Part shown: piece after piece, positions 54,601-63,552 of the stretch
Numbering within the stretch: the first letter of the stretch is position 1
Layout: every line of letters starts with the position of its first letter
NCBI RefSeq assembly: GCF_018424695.1
Contig: NZ_QTNQ01000007.1
Location: forward strand, 37,736 to 101,735
From: Vannielia litorea
GTDB lineage: Bacteria > Pseudomonadota > Alphaproteobacteria > Rhodobacterales > Rhodobacteraceae
DNA length: 64,000 nucleotides
Reading direction: 5' to 3'
Notes under the pieces: model-generated
Told to the model about the DNA's origin: nothing
What the model saw: the letters and a program-made list of their open reading frames with translations, nothing else
Database searches by the model: none
Made by a program: the position numbers and the translations under genes

Positions 54601-57600
54601 TCGAAGGTGCCTGTGTTGCCGTCCATGTTCACGGCGTCGAAGGTGCCGTTCTCAAGGTCGATATCCCCGGAGTTGGTCACATCACCGGTCACGTTGAAGT
54701 CGCCGTCGGTGGTGATATCGCCCGCGTTGGTCAGCGTGCCCGCGTTCACAATACCGGAGTTGTTATCGAGCACCGAGGTGCCATCAAGGTTGAGATCGTT
54801 GGTCGCCGTCAGGGTGCCGTTGTTCACGGTTACGGTCGCGTCAACCACAGTCACGTCAGTGTCGGAGGCGAGTGTTCCGGTGTCTACGGTAATGTCTTCG
54901 TTCAGGTCCACATCGCCCGCGGTCAGGCTGTTGCCCGCGAAGGTCACATCCCCTGCCCCGACCTGTTGGTCGAAGGTGCCGGTCACGTCGAGCGCGCCGT
55001 CGAGCGTGATCTGGCCGCCCGCCTCGTTGGTAAGATTGCCGTCGATGTCGCCAGAGAGCGAAGTGAGCGTGCTGGCGTTGTCCACGGTGCCGTTGATCTG
55101 GCCGGAGCTGTCGAGCGTTGCGCCCGCCGCCACGTCCACGCCACCTTCGATGGTGCCGGTGCTGGTCAAGCTGCCGGAGACCAGCGCCACCTGTGCGCTT
55201 TCGGAGTCCAGCGTGCCGTCATTGGTCACGGTGGCGCCGTCGATGGTGACCGTGTCGCCGATCAGGTCGCCGGCGTTGGTCACGACGCCACCGTTCAGCG
55301 CCACCGCGTTGTCCACGTCAAGCGTGCCGCCGGTTGTGTTCAGCGTGCCGCCGGTCTGGGTGTAGGTGCCGGTGCCGGTCACGGTGAGGGTGCCGGTCAC
55401 GTCGAAGGTGCCGCCATCCTGCTGCACCGCGCCGTCGATGGTTCCGTCGCCCGCATCCACGTCTCCGAGGTTGGAGAGCGTGGTCGTGGTCAGCGTGCCG
55501 CCGTTGGAGATGGTCAGATCACCGCCCGCCGAGTTGACGAAGTTACCCGAGGTCTGGATCTCGCCGCCGCCGTCGATGGTCACATCGCCATTGGTGCTGC
55601 TGAAGTCGCCCGCCGTTACGTCGAGCAGTCCGGTGCCGGTCACGTTCAAGATGGCGTTGATGTCGTCGTTGGTGAAGGTCCCGGTGGTAAGCGTGCCGTC
55701 GGACACGTTCACGGTGGCCGCCGCCGTGTTGTTGATGTTGGCCGCGGTGAAGGTGCCGGTGCCGTTCTGCTCCACGAGGCCGCCGTTGGTCATGGTGATG
55801 TCGCCGGTCAGCGTAAAGTCGCCCGAGCCGGAGTTGCTCAGCGTGCCGCTCATACTACTCGCGCTAGTGGCGAGAATGTCGGCCGCACCGGTGTTCTCGA
55901 TGGTCCCGGAGTTGCCGTCGATGGGGCCGAGGCTCACGTCGGCCCCGACCGTCGTGGCCGCGTTGGTCAGGGTTCCCGAGTTGGTGAAGAAATCGCCAAA
56001 GGTCATCCCACCGGTCGCCGTCGCGGTGTTGATGATGGTTCCGGAGTTGCCCGACGTGCCGGCCGCGGTGATGTTGCCCGACCCGCTGTTGGTGATGGTG
56101 CCGGAGTTCGCGTCCATGAACCCGGCGACGGTGATGTCACCGCTGCCGGAGTTGGTGACGGTGCCGGAGTTTACGCTCAGGCCGCTGGTGAGGAGGTCAC
56201 CCGCCCCGCTGTTCAGGATATCGCCGGTATTGTTGTCGATCCCGGCCTGAATGTTCAGGTCGCCAGAGCTGGAGTTCGTGATGTCGCCCGCGTTGCCAGT
56301 GGCGTTGCCGGTGAAGGTCATCACCGAGTCGCCGGAGTTGATCAGCTCGCTGTCGGCGGTGGTGCCGGTGTAGTTCGCCGCATCGAAGGTGCCGGAGGAC
56401 GAGGTGATGGAGCCCGCGTTGCTCACGTCACCCGTGACGTTGAAATCGCCGGTGTTGGTCACCGTGCCGTCTGCGACCACCGTGAGGGTGTTTACGTTGG
56501 TCTGGCCGCCGTCCGCGTCGTAGGTCGCCGTGGCATCGACGTTCAGGTTGCCGGTGCTGGCCGTCAGGGTGCTCTGGTTGGTCAGCGTCGCACCCGAGTT
56601 GACGTTCACACTGCTGTTGGACACCAGCGACCCGCTGTTCACCGTCAGATCGGCGTTCACGATCACGCCGCTGGCCGTCCAGGTGTTGCCGTCGAAATCG
56701 ACCGAGCCGCCGTTCTGCGTGAACGTGCCGGTGCCGAGGGCGCCGGTAAGGGTGATCGCCCCGGTATTGGCGACGAACCCGGTGATCGTGCCTTCCAGGT
56801 CGGCGTCGCCACCGGTGTTGAACAGGTTGCCGGTGATCGTGCCGGTGTTGGTCAAACCATCGGTGCCGGTGCCCGTGTTGGCGACGGTGGCGGTGAGGTT
56901 GCCGGAGTTGATGAGGATGCCATCGTTGTTGATGGTCCCTGCCGTCATGGTGGAAGAGTTGTCCACTGTCGCGCCGGTGCCGACGTTGATGGTCTCGCCC
57001 GTCGCAGTGAAAGTGCCGTCGTTGTCGAGCAGCGCGTTGTCCGTCACCTCGATGGTGCCGCCCACAGAAACCGTCACGTCGAAGGTCGCGCCCACGTTGA
57101 AGCTGGAATCATCCTGCAGGTTCAGATCGGTGCCAGCGGTCACGATCGTGCCGGCCGAATTGATGTTAATCTCGCCGTCGTTTTGGTTGTTGATGCTACC
57201 TGTGGTGGCTTCTAGCGTGGAGCCGGTGCCATTGAGGTTGTAGATGCCGGTCGGCGCACCATCGACGCTGTCGTTGTTGATGTCGCCCGTCAGATCGGTC
57301 ACATCGCCGCTCATGGCGATGTTCACCGTCGTGTCGTTGTTGATGGTGTTGCCGCCGCCCACAAGGCTGGAGCCCACACCCACGCTGACCCCGCCGGTGC
57401 CGGCGGTGTTGATGGTCTCGGCAGTCACCGTCACGCCATCGGCAATAACGAGCGAACCGGTGCCCGAGGTGCTGAGGTCGCCCGAGCCTGTGCCACTGTC
57501 GTCGACGGTGATATTATCGTTTGCATTCAACGTGCTGTCAGTGATCGAGATCGAACCGACATTGGTGATTTCGTCGTTGACGGTCAGCGTGCCGCCATTG

Positions 57601-60269
57601 ATGGCAGTCAGGCTGTGATCGCCGGCAGGTAGAGTTGCATCCGGAGATGCGTCGATGGTTACTGTCGCACCATCTGCCACGAGGTCGTAATCGACACTGG
57701 CAACCGTAATGTCCTGCTGCGCCGTGAACTGATCGACATTCAGCACGAGGTTTCCGGCGTTCGCGACGTCGTCGAAGTTGGCACCAACGGTGAAGTTCGT
57801 TGCGTTGATCGTGAGCGTCTCGCCCGAGTCCATGACCAGCGCACCATCGAGCACAACGGAGCCATCGTAGACCGGTGCTCCGGCCCCGAGGTCCGTCGAA
57901 GACGTCAGAGTAACATTGCCGCCGGTCGTGTTATCGAAATCACCGAGTGTGATCGTACCGCCCGCAGTCAGCGTCGTATCGGCAGCGGAGAACTCGACAG
58001 TCCCGCCGGATGCGTCGAAGTTGCCGGTCACATCGAGATTGCCGGTCACAACCACGGTGCCACCGCTGGCGGTGGCCGTCACATCACCATCGATGCCGCC
58101 AGTGTTTGCGCCACCGGTGCCCTCGGCCTGAAGCTGCCCCAGCGCTCCGACAGTGATGTTGCCGGTCACCAGCGTATCGGTGTCGAGCGTGCCCGCTGCG
58201 ATATTGATCGCATCCGCATCGGTCGAGGTGGCCGTCAGTGTGCCGGTCGATACGTGCACGGAACTGCCGCCGGTAATGTCAAGCTGGTCGACCGTGAGAT
58301 CATTGTCGACATCGATTTCATTGCTGCTCGACTGGGTCAGAGTGCCGGTGATGTCCAGCGCGCTGGTGATGTTGAGGTTGGCGCTGCCCTGGTTGGTCAC
58401 ATTGCCGTCGATACCCGCGCCGCCGCCCGCGCCGTCTGCGCCAGTGCCTTCGGCGTTCAGCGTGTTGTTGTTGACGATATCGCCCGTCACCAAGCCGGTG
58501 GTCACCATCGCGCCGTTGCTCTGCACGGTCACATCGCCGTCCACCGAGCCGTTGTTGGTCAGCTGACCGGCCACGTCGAACGCATCGGCGTCGGTAGAGG
58601 TGGCCGTGAGTGTCGAGCCTGAGGCAACGGTCACCGCGAAGCCGTTGGTGATGTCGACCTGATCGGCGGTTACATCTTGATCGATGGTGAGCGCCGTGCT
58701 GCTCTCCTGGGTCAGGGTGCCGGTAATCTCTGTCGCGCCGGTGAAATTGATGTCACCGGACCCGGAGTTGGTCACATTGCCGTCGATCGCGGCCTGGCCA
58801 TCATCCGCCACGGTCCCCGCAAGGGTCAACGTGTTGGCATTGGTGAGCGTGCCCGCCCCCCCGTTGATCGCAACCTGCCCGCCGTTCACCACGATTTCGC
58901 CCGCATTGGCGATATCCGCGGTCGAGGAGAAAGTGCCGCCACCCGAAACATTCAGCCACTCGCCGGTGTTGCTGTTGGTCACCGAGGCCGTGCTCAGTGT
59001 GCCGTCGGTGACGGTGATCGTCCCATTGGCCGTGTTCGAGAAACTCTCGGCAGAGGTGGTGCCCGAGCCGGTCTGGCTGACAGCGCCATCGCTGGTCACG
59101 CCGCCGAGTGCGGAGGTGCCCGAGCCGCCAAGGGTCACTGCAGCGCCGGTGTTGACGGTCGTGGTGCCCCCCGAGGCCACGTCAATTGCGCCGGTGCCCG
59201 AGGTCGAGAGCGTGCCGGTCACATCGGCCGAGGTGTCCACACTCAGGGTGTTCGCAGAGACGTCCACGGTCCCGGACGTCACAGTGAGCGTGCCGACCTG
59301 AACATCTGTGTCAATTTCCATGTCGGTCGTGCTGGCCTGCTCCAGATCACCCGTGATCTGGGTTGGCCCACTGAAACCCAAATCACCCGCGTTGAGAACG
59401 CTGCCTTCAACGCCGGCCCCACCGGCCCCACCGGTGCCCGAGAGCACGGTGACGCCGTTGTTGGAAATGACCCCCGTGACCAGTCCGGTCGAACCAAGCG
59501 ATCCATCGGTGCTCACCAGGATATTGCCCGTCATCTCACCCTGGTTGTTGACGGCGCCGTCCTGGATGTCGATCTCGGGCGTTCCGCCGCCATTGGCCTC
59601 CAGAGAGCCGCCGCTGGTAATGGTCAGCACGCCGTTGCCCGTCAGCGCGACATCGACGTCGTTGACAACGACATCCCCGCCAAGAGTCAGGTTGCCAGCA
59701 CCGTCGATGGTGAGGTCGATATCGTTGGTGTCGCCGTCGATAGCGGAGTTGATCGTTGCGACGTGACCGTCAGTGGTGACGGTGATCGAGGTCGCGCTGT
59801 CGTTGGCATCCTGAAGCGTGATGGTTTCATCGTTGACGACGTAGCCATCGGAATTGAAGGTCATGTCACCCGCCGTGACACCGCCATTGGCCACCGTCAC
59901 CGTGCCTGCGGTGGCACCAAAGAAAGCGTTATCGCCCGCGGAGAAAGGCTCGTTCGACCCACCGATCTCCAAATCATCCCAATCGGCGTTGCCACCGCCG
60001 CCGCCCAGCGACCACGTTCCGTCACCACCATTGGCGTCATCGGGGTCCTGACCGGGAATGATGCTGCCCTGCGGATCCCAGTAGAGATCAGAAGCCTGGG
60101 CCAGAACGCCCTGCCCCGCCAGGCCCAACGTGATCGCCGTGGCAACCGCCGTCGTTGCCAGAAAAGAAGATCTCGCTCTGCGCGACGCACCCAAGGGTTC
60201 TCGTTCAGGCCCGGCTGCGGAAATTGCAGTTGAAGCCACGATGCGTTGGGTGCGGAAATCGCTGCGCAT
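51687..60269 (-). CDS. Giant autotransporter (type V secretion) with beta-rich repetitive passenger
   Basis: This 2,860-residue protein has a long N-region (about 35 residues) before a signal peptide core (SSFLATTAVATAITLGLAGQ) and an AQA cut site near residue 70. The passenger is rich in Gly, Thr, Asn, Ser and Asp, with Cys and Lys almost absent. It is built of irregular NSGTITNSGSGD-like strands that predict a beta-helix. From about residue 2,530 a beta-barrel translocator follows, ending in the classic terminal Phe (TAQIRLQF). Three N-terminal modules share a pattern like GTLTQSSSNEIDVDNDLTVD. It is probably an adhesin or biofilm protein. The start at 60269 has AGAGGA upstream; an earlier in-frame start is possible. 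It lies between tssK and vgrG with its own terminator. Confidence 0.9.
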   Translation of the reverse strand: MRSDFRTQRIVASTAISAAGPEREPLGASRRARSSFLATTAVATAITLGLAGQGVLAQASDLYWDPQGSIIPGQDPDDANGGDGTWSLGGGGGNADWDDLEIGGSNEPFSAGDNAFFGATAGTVTVANGGVTAGDMTFNSDGYVVNDETITLQDANDSATSITVTTDGHVATINSAIDGDTNDIDLTIDGAGNLTLGGDVVVNDVDVALTGNGVLTITSGGSLEANGGGTPEIDIQDGAVNNQGEMTGNILVSTDGSLGSTGLVTGVISNNGVTVLSGTGGAGGAGVEGSVLNAGDLGFSGPTQITGDLEQASTTDMEIDTDVQVGTLTVTSGTVDVSANTLSVDTSADVTGTLSTSGTGAIDVASGGTTTVNTGAAVTLGGSGTSALGGVTSDGAVSQTGSGTTSAESFSNTANGTITVTDGTLSTASVTNSNTGEWLNVSGGGTFSSTADIANAGEIVVNGGQVAINGGAGTLTNANTLTLAGTVADDGQAAIDGNVTNSGSGDINFTGATEITGTLTQESSTALTIDQDVTADQVDITNGFAVTVASGSTLTATSTDADAFDVAGQLTNNGSVDGDVTVQSNGAMVTTGLVTGDIVNNNTLNAEGTGADGAGGGAGIDGNVTNQGSANLNITSALDITGTLTQSSSNEIDVDNDLTVDQLDITGGSSVHVSTGTLTATSTDADAINIAAGTLDTDTLVTGNITVGALGQLQAEGTGGANTGGIDGDVTATASGGTVVVTGNLDVTGNFDASGGTVEFSAADTTLTAGGTITLGDFDNTTGGNVTLTSSTDLGAGAPVYDGSVVLDGALVMDSGETLTINATNFTVGANFDDVANAGNLVLNVDQFTAQQDITVASVDYDLVADGATVTIDASPDATLPAGDHSLTAINGGTLTVNDEITNVGSISITDSTLNANDNITVDDSGTGSGDLSTSGTGSLVIADGVTVTAETINTAGTGGVSVGVGSSLVGGGNTINNDTTVNIAMSGDVTDLTGDINNDSVDGAPTGIYNLNGTGSTLEATTGSINNQNDGEININSAGTIVTAGTDLNLQDDSSFNVGATFDVTVSVGGTIEVTDNALLDNDGTFTATGETINVGTGATVDNSSTMTAGTINNDGILINSGNLTATVANTGTGTDGLTNTGTITGNLFNTGGDADLEGTITGFVANTGAITLTGALGTGTFTQNGGSVDFDGNTWTASGVIVNADLTVNSGSLVSNSSVNVNSGATLTNQSTLTASTGNLNVDATATYDADGGQTNVNTLTVVADGTVTNTGDFNVTGDVSNAGSITSSSGTFDAANYTGTTADSELINSGDSVMTFTGNATGNAGDITNSSSGDLNIQAGIDNNTGDILNSGAGDLLTSGLSVNSGTVTNSGSGDITVAGFMDANSGTITNSGSGNITAAGTSGNSGTIINTATATGGMTFGDFFTNSGTLTNAATTVGADVSLGPIDGNSGTIENTGAADILATSASSMSGTLSNSGSGDFTLTGDITMTNGGLVEQNGTGTFTAANINNTAAATVNVSDGTLTTGTFTNDDINAILNVTGTGLLDVTAGDFSSTNGDVTIDGGGEIQTSGNFVNSAGGDLTISNGGTLTTTTLSNLGDVDAGDGTIDGAVQQDGGTFDVTGTLTVTGTGTYTQTGGTLNTTGGTLDVDNAVALNGGVVTNAGDLIGDTVTIDGATVTNDGTLDSESAQVALVSGSLTSTGTIEGGVDVAAGATLDSSGQINGTVDNASTLTSLSGDIDGNLTNEAGGQITLDGALDVTGTFDQQVGAGDVTFAGNSLTAGDVDLNEDITVDTGTLASDTDVTVVDATVTVNNGTLTATNDLNLDGTSVLDNNSGIVNAGTLTNAGDITTDGDFNVTGDVTNSGDIDLENGTFDAVNMDGNTGTFEVYSGTATFTGTLDNNSGDIVIQGDGSLTAGDVDNNSGEIGLFAGSTGDMTVGAVTGNTGAVGGAGAGTFTADEITDNQGQIIANVDTSIVVIGAIENTAGGLLTVSTTGSVTADTLTNDGAGASVNITAGLVDVAGAVTNTEGAISVTGGELEAASLDNASGQTVTSTALLDIDTITNEGTLNAEGTGATAGIDGEVINQNGGTFNVTASLEVSGDVTNTDGATIVMSGDLDVGGDFIQDDTGGDGGAVTFGGFELSAVNATINTDFTVDDGTLTATDTLSNESGETLTITATGVVNTVTGTIDGALDNSGDFNASGDVTIAEVSTNQAGGTLDAANLTLADDFTNAGTVGADGNVGTVTNNATLTNAGTGIINADSLVNNDTVDNSGAINAAVTNNGTFNSEAGSSIGGDFGNDGTFSVNGASTMSGTFTNDGDFLDGGAASLAITGSFVNNSNITLDAGGGFSTTGGTTSSGTITALGASGGVIGGNVSSSGTIDLASVSDQADNLEIGGNLSFSGGTLAFTGTGTGNTAVQEAITVGGSVSGNVNLTFEGVAFDTNFTNPTDFVLIDANSSGGALTFDDALITVNGATAYFAVYDPGSGDAYVLSDVSAGIGAVAGNIGLVQSLIGTIVNRPSSPFVSGLAYEDDDNCGTGSWARVTGGSATGTARTNNGVSNLPSTVEADYAGLTMGIDYGCFDVSDSPFDIAGGMILGYNQGSTSQKVFNIDYSSGTPTPTSLLSTTETDFTQTYVGAYLAFAKDAYTADVQLRSEQTKFTFNNPVLVLDADGITPAAGFFDEEVDSKSTTLSASISYSYPLSDSLTLVPTGGFGITRSSTDDVILRDPGDQTTEVGRMVFEDHTTSIGFVGATLARTVIGEAGDSAWNQFVTATYYKDFSDPLEATYVTDTAQLPISTEPLGDFGELSVGLSYIKILDGQVGNAKQLNASARIDGRFSEDVEALSLTAQIRLQF

Positions 60270-60694
60270 GGGAGTATGTCCTCTCGCCTTCAAATTATCG
60301 GCACGATTCACCACCCACCTCGGCAGATCTCCGCGCACTTGGCCGTCACACTACTTGCCGCCAAGTCATGCGACAATGCCGAAATTTTGCCACAACTCCT
60401 GGTAGGCCCCTCTGGCATCAGCCTGCTGGCTCTTTGTTGCAGGCCGGCAACAAAACGAATGTCATAGGCCACTCTCGGCCATATTCATCGTTCACGCGGC
60501 CCTGCCCATACCCGCGCACCGATGGGCACGGGGCCGGACACACCGAAAGTGTCGAACAGGATTTTTCCGACCCTCTTGCGCGGTCCTGTGACGCCCCCTA
60601 CATTGGACATACGTTATTTCAATTATTCGTTCTGGCGGCTGACCGGTATTTTGAGGGTCGGCCTGCAAAAAATCAAAACTGGGAAGCCCCCGAG
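60270..60694. promoter_or_regulatory. Divergent intergenic region between autotransporter and vgrG
   Basis: These 425 bases have no credible gene. They contain a perfect 8-bp inverted repeat at 60433-60454 and an A+T-rich stretch near 60600-60640 with a TTGGAC hexamer. This must hold the promoters for both divergent genes; I could not assign them confidently. Confidence 0.45.
60433..60454. promoter_or_regulatory. Palindrome in the autotransporter/vgrG intergenic region
   Basis: TTTGTTGC and GCAACAAA flank AGGCCG with perfect symmetry of the arms. A 22-bp dyad at this place suits an operator for a dimeric regulator, though a hairpin in either transcript is also possible. Confidence 0.45.
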
Positions 60695-62713
60695 ATGAGC
60701 ACCGCAAGTCATAGTCAGTCCGAGCGCCTCGGCAAGCTGCACACCGTTCTCGCCTTCGACACTCTCGCCCTCCTCCGATTTGACGGAATGGACGCGGTGA
60801 ACGAGTGCTTCGAGTATCATGTTGAAGCCGTCACCAACGACGAAGACGTCGCGGTGAACCTCGACGACCTGCTTGGCACGCATATGACTGTCGAGCTGGA
60901 GGATCTGTACGGCGCACCGAAGTATTTCGACGGGATCGTCACCGAATGCGGCTGGGCCGATGACGGCGATAGCGGCAACACCTACCGCTTCACCCTGCGA
61001 CCCTGGTTCTGGATCATGTCCAAGCGGACGAACAACAAGATCTACCAGGAAAAAACATTCGAAGAGATCATCACCGAAGTCTGCTCCGATTTCGGGTATG
61101 ATGCTGCTGGCGGGCTCGACGTGCAGCTCTCGGCCGTCTTCGCGCAAATGACGCAGGAGTACATCGTTCAGTATAACGAGAGCGACTTTCATTTCCTGTG
61201 CCGCCTGATGGAGCGGTACGGCGTGAACTACTATTTCACGCACGAGCAGGGCAGCCACAAGATGGTGGTGACCGACAGCAACGACGGCTTCAAGCAGCTC
61301 TCCCCTTCCGAGCGCAAGTACATGGGCCACGAAGGTCAGCACGTGCAGGAAGACGAGCACTTCTGGGACTGGACGCCCAACCGGCGGCTGACCACCGGCA
61401 AGGTTGCCCTGACCGATTACAACTTCAAGACCGTGAGCGCCAACATGAAGGGCGAGCAGGAAGGCGACGCCGTGCATGAATACGGCAAGCTGGAAAGCTA
61501 CGAATACCCCGGCGTCTATCTCGACGGTGGCGAGGGCACCGACTTCGCCCGCTTGCGGGCCGAGCAATATCGCGCCCGCGACAAGCACCACACGGCCTCG
61601 GGCGACTGCATGAGTCTTTCGTCCGGCATGAAATTCACCCTGACGGGCGAGCATCAGGACGAGGCGCTGATCGGGGAAGAATACATCTGCGTCCGGGCGA
61701 TGCACAGCTTTCACACCGGTGGATACGTTTCTGGCGGCAGTGGCGGCGGCGGTGAGCATGTGTTTGTCGGCAACTACGAACTGGCCCCCTCTGCCGTTCC
61801 CTACGCTCCTGAACGCAAGACCCACGAAACCCGGATGACTGGCCCGCAGACAGCGACAGTGGTTGGCGCCAGCGGCGAGGAGATCGACGTTGACGAGTTC
61901 GGCCGCATCGTTGTGCAGTTCCACTGGGACAGGCTCGGCTCGAACGACGAGAACTCCTCAATGCGTATCCGCGTCGCCCAGCCGTGGGCAGGCTCCGGCT
62001 GGGGCACGCTTTTCATCCCGCGGATCGGGATGGAGGTGATCGTCGAATTCCTTGAGGGTGACCCCAACAAGCCTGTGGTCACCGGCTGTGTCTACAACGG
62101 CGACAATGCCCCGCCCTACGAGCAGCCCGGCGACAAGAACTGGAACGGCATCAAGTCCAATTCCACCCTCGGCGGCGGCGGCTATAACGAGCTGGTGTTC
62201 AACGACACCAAGGGCGACGAGCTCTTCCGCCAGCATGCGCAATACGACATGGAAACCAAGGTTCTCAACGACGAGCGCCGCGAGGTGGATGTCAACCGGA
62301 CGACGACAATTGGCGGCAACGAAACCCGCACGGTGCACGGCGAAGAGACCCACACGATCGACAAGGACAACACCTACCTGATCAAGGGCGACGAGAACCG
62401 GACGGTCAACAAGAACCGCGAAACCAACATTGACAAGGATGACAGCCTCAACATCATGGGGAACTGGGCGGTCGAGATCTTCAAGAAGACCACGATCAAC
62501 GGCCAGCAGGATATCGAGATAAACTCACTGACCAAGATCAAGCTGACGGTCGGGGCCTCGTCTATCACCATTGAGCCCGCACAGATCAAGCTGGCCGCAC
62601 CAATGATCGACGTGAACGCCTCAGCGAACCTGACCACCAACGGCGGCGCAATGGCAACCCACAAGGCCGGAGGATTGATGACGATCCAGGCGGCACTGGT
62701 TAAGATCAACTAA
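60695..62713 (+). CDS. vgrG: T6SS spike protein VgrG (TssI)
   Basis: This 672-residue VgrG has a gp27-like N-terminal part, a gp5-like OB fold around VVGASGEEIDVDEFGRIVVQ and VAQPWAGSGWGTLFIPRIG. The C-terminal needle is made of DVNRTTTIGGNETRTV-like repeats. It ends soon after the needle (TIQAALVKIN), so no fused effector domain is visible. The start at 60695 was chosen because the family N-terminus begins shortly after; in-frame codons further upstream run through the intergenic region. It caps the Hcp tube and carries effectors. Confidence 0.93.
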   Translation: MSTASHSQSERLGKLHTVLAFDTLALLRFDGMDAVNECFEYHVEAVTNDEDVAVNLDDLLGTHMTVELEDLYGAPKYFDGIVTECGWADDGDSGNTYRFTLRPWFWIMSKRTNNKIYQEKTFEEIITEVCSDFGYDAAGGLDVQLSAVFAQMTQEYIVQYNESDFHFLCRLMERYGVNYYFTHEQGSHKMVVTDSNDGFKQLSPSERKYMGHEGQHVQEDEHFWDWTPNRRLTTGKVALTDYNFKTVSANMKGEQEGDAVHEYGKLESYEYPGVYLDGGEGTDFARLRAEQYRARDKHHTASGDCMSLSSGMKFTLTGEHQDEALIGEEYICVRAMHSFHTGGYVSGGSGGGGEHVFVGNYELAPSAVPYAPERKTHETRMTGPQTATVVGASGEEIDVDEFGRIVVQFHWDRLGSNDENSSMRIRVAQPWAGSGWGTLFIPRIGMEVIVEFLEGDPNKPVVTGCVYNGDNAPPYEQPGDKNWNGIKSNSTLGGGGYNELVFNDTKGDELFRQHAQYDMETKVLNDERREVDVNRTTTIGGNETRTVHGEETHTIDKDNTYLIKGDENRTVNKNRETNIDKDDSLNIMGNWAVEIFKKTTINGQQDIEINSLTKIKLTVGASSITIEPAQIKLAAPMIDVNASANLTTNGGAMATHKAGGLMTIQAALVKIN

Positions 62714-62733
62714 CGACCGGAAGGATTCGGCAG

Positions 62734-63327
62734 GTGGGGGACTCCTCTGAGAAGACAGTCATTGCTGGCGTCACCAAGCGAAAGAACCTTCGGTTCGAGG
62801 TGGCACAGGAACTCTATGACGCGATCCCGGAGATCGAGGAGGACGTGACGGCACGGCCCGCCGGGCACACGTCTATCACCTTCATCGAAACTCTCGCCAA
62901 GAGCGACACGCCGGAAGAGGCGCTGACCTATTGCGCCTATGTGCTGCCCCGCCGATTTGCCGTGTGGTGGGGGCACGAGTGCCTCAAGAAAATCGACGAA
63001 ACCCTCGACGATGCCGACCGCGACATGCTGGAGCTCGCGGCCAAGTGGGTGGGCGACCCCGACGAAGACAGCCGTTACCGCGCGCTGGACGCGGCGATGG
63101 AGGCCAAGGTGAAGTCGCCCGGTGTCTGGGTGGCGCTCGGCGCGGGCTGGTCCTCGGGATCAATGGCCGGCGCCGATGTGCCCCCAGTGCCGCCCCCGCC
63201 TTTCCTGACGGCGCGCGCCGTGAACGCGGGCCTGCTCTCTGCGCTCGCCCGCTACGAGGTGAAGGCGCGGGCCGAGCACCTGCAGCGCTTCGTGCGCATG
63301 GCCCTGCTGCTCACCGAAGAAGGCTGA
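62734..63327 (+). CDS. DUF6931-family T6SS-associated protein
   Basis: This 197-residue helical cytoplasmic protein has RRFAVWWGHECLKKI, RYRALDAAMEAKVKSPGVWVALGAGWSSGS and a C-terminal LHRFVRMALLL-like helix, the pattern of small T6SS-linked proteins in the DUF6931 family. Its start is GTG with GGAAGGA upstream. The N-terminus carries EKTVIAG (Thr8), the same KTVI as PpkA and TssL. It follows vgrG by 20 bases and precedes the FHA gene. The function is unknown; a phospho-dependent partner of FHA is possible. Confidence 0.8.
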   Translation: MGDSSEKTVIAGVTKRKNLRFEVAQELYDAIPEIEEDVTARPAGHTSITFIETLAKSDTPEEALTYCAYVLPRRFAVWWGHECLKKIDETLDDADRDMLELAAKWVGDPDEDSRYRALDAAMEAKVKSPGVWVALGAGWSSGSMAGADVPPVPPPPFLTARAVNAGLLSALARYEVKARAEHLQRFVRMALLLTEEG

Positions 63328-63420
63328 GTGCGGCAGCCGCGCGCGCGGTGTTGATGCAACGGGTTAGTTTTTGCCGCCAAGCGTTTGATCCCAAAGGCAC
63401 ACAGCCACCCACAGCGACGT

Positions 63421-63448
63421 GCAACAAAAGCCGCCGAAGCGGCGTTGC
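63421..63448. other. Two-tier stem-loop before the FHA gene
   Basis: GCAAC...GTTGC encloses GCCGC-CGAA-GCGGC, with four unpaired A on the left side. It lies in the 225-base gap before tagH and lacks a T-run. It could be an attenuator, an RNA processing site or a weak terminator of the vgrG transcript. Confidence 0.4.
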
Positions 63449-63552
63449 GCAGGCCAGCGGGCTTGCATCGACACCCCCTGAGACGTAACTCTTGGGGCAC
63501 AGCAGATTTCCAACGCCCAAAGGCGGGCGGCATTATCCGAGCGGCGCCGATC

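Noticed and set aside
52725..57215. Long open frames on the plus strand opposite the autotransporter (for example 52725-54554 and 54966-57215)
   Set aside because: They mirror the low-complexity GC-biased codons of the real gene, have no domain, no ribosome sites, and read as valine/alanine/arginine-rich artefacts.
60405..60445. Sigma-54 promoter before vgrG (TGGCATCAGCCTGCT and TGGCTCTTTGTTGC)
   Set aside because: The GG-to-GC spacing is 9 bases in both cases; the consensus needs 10.
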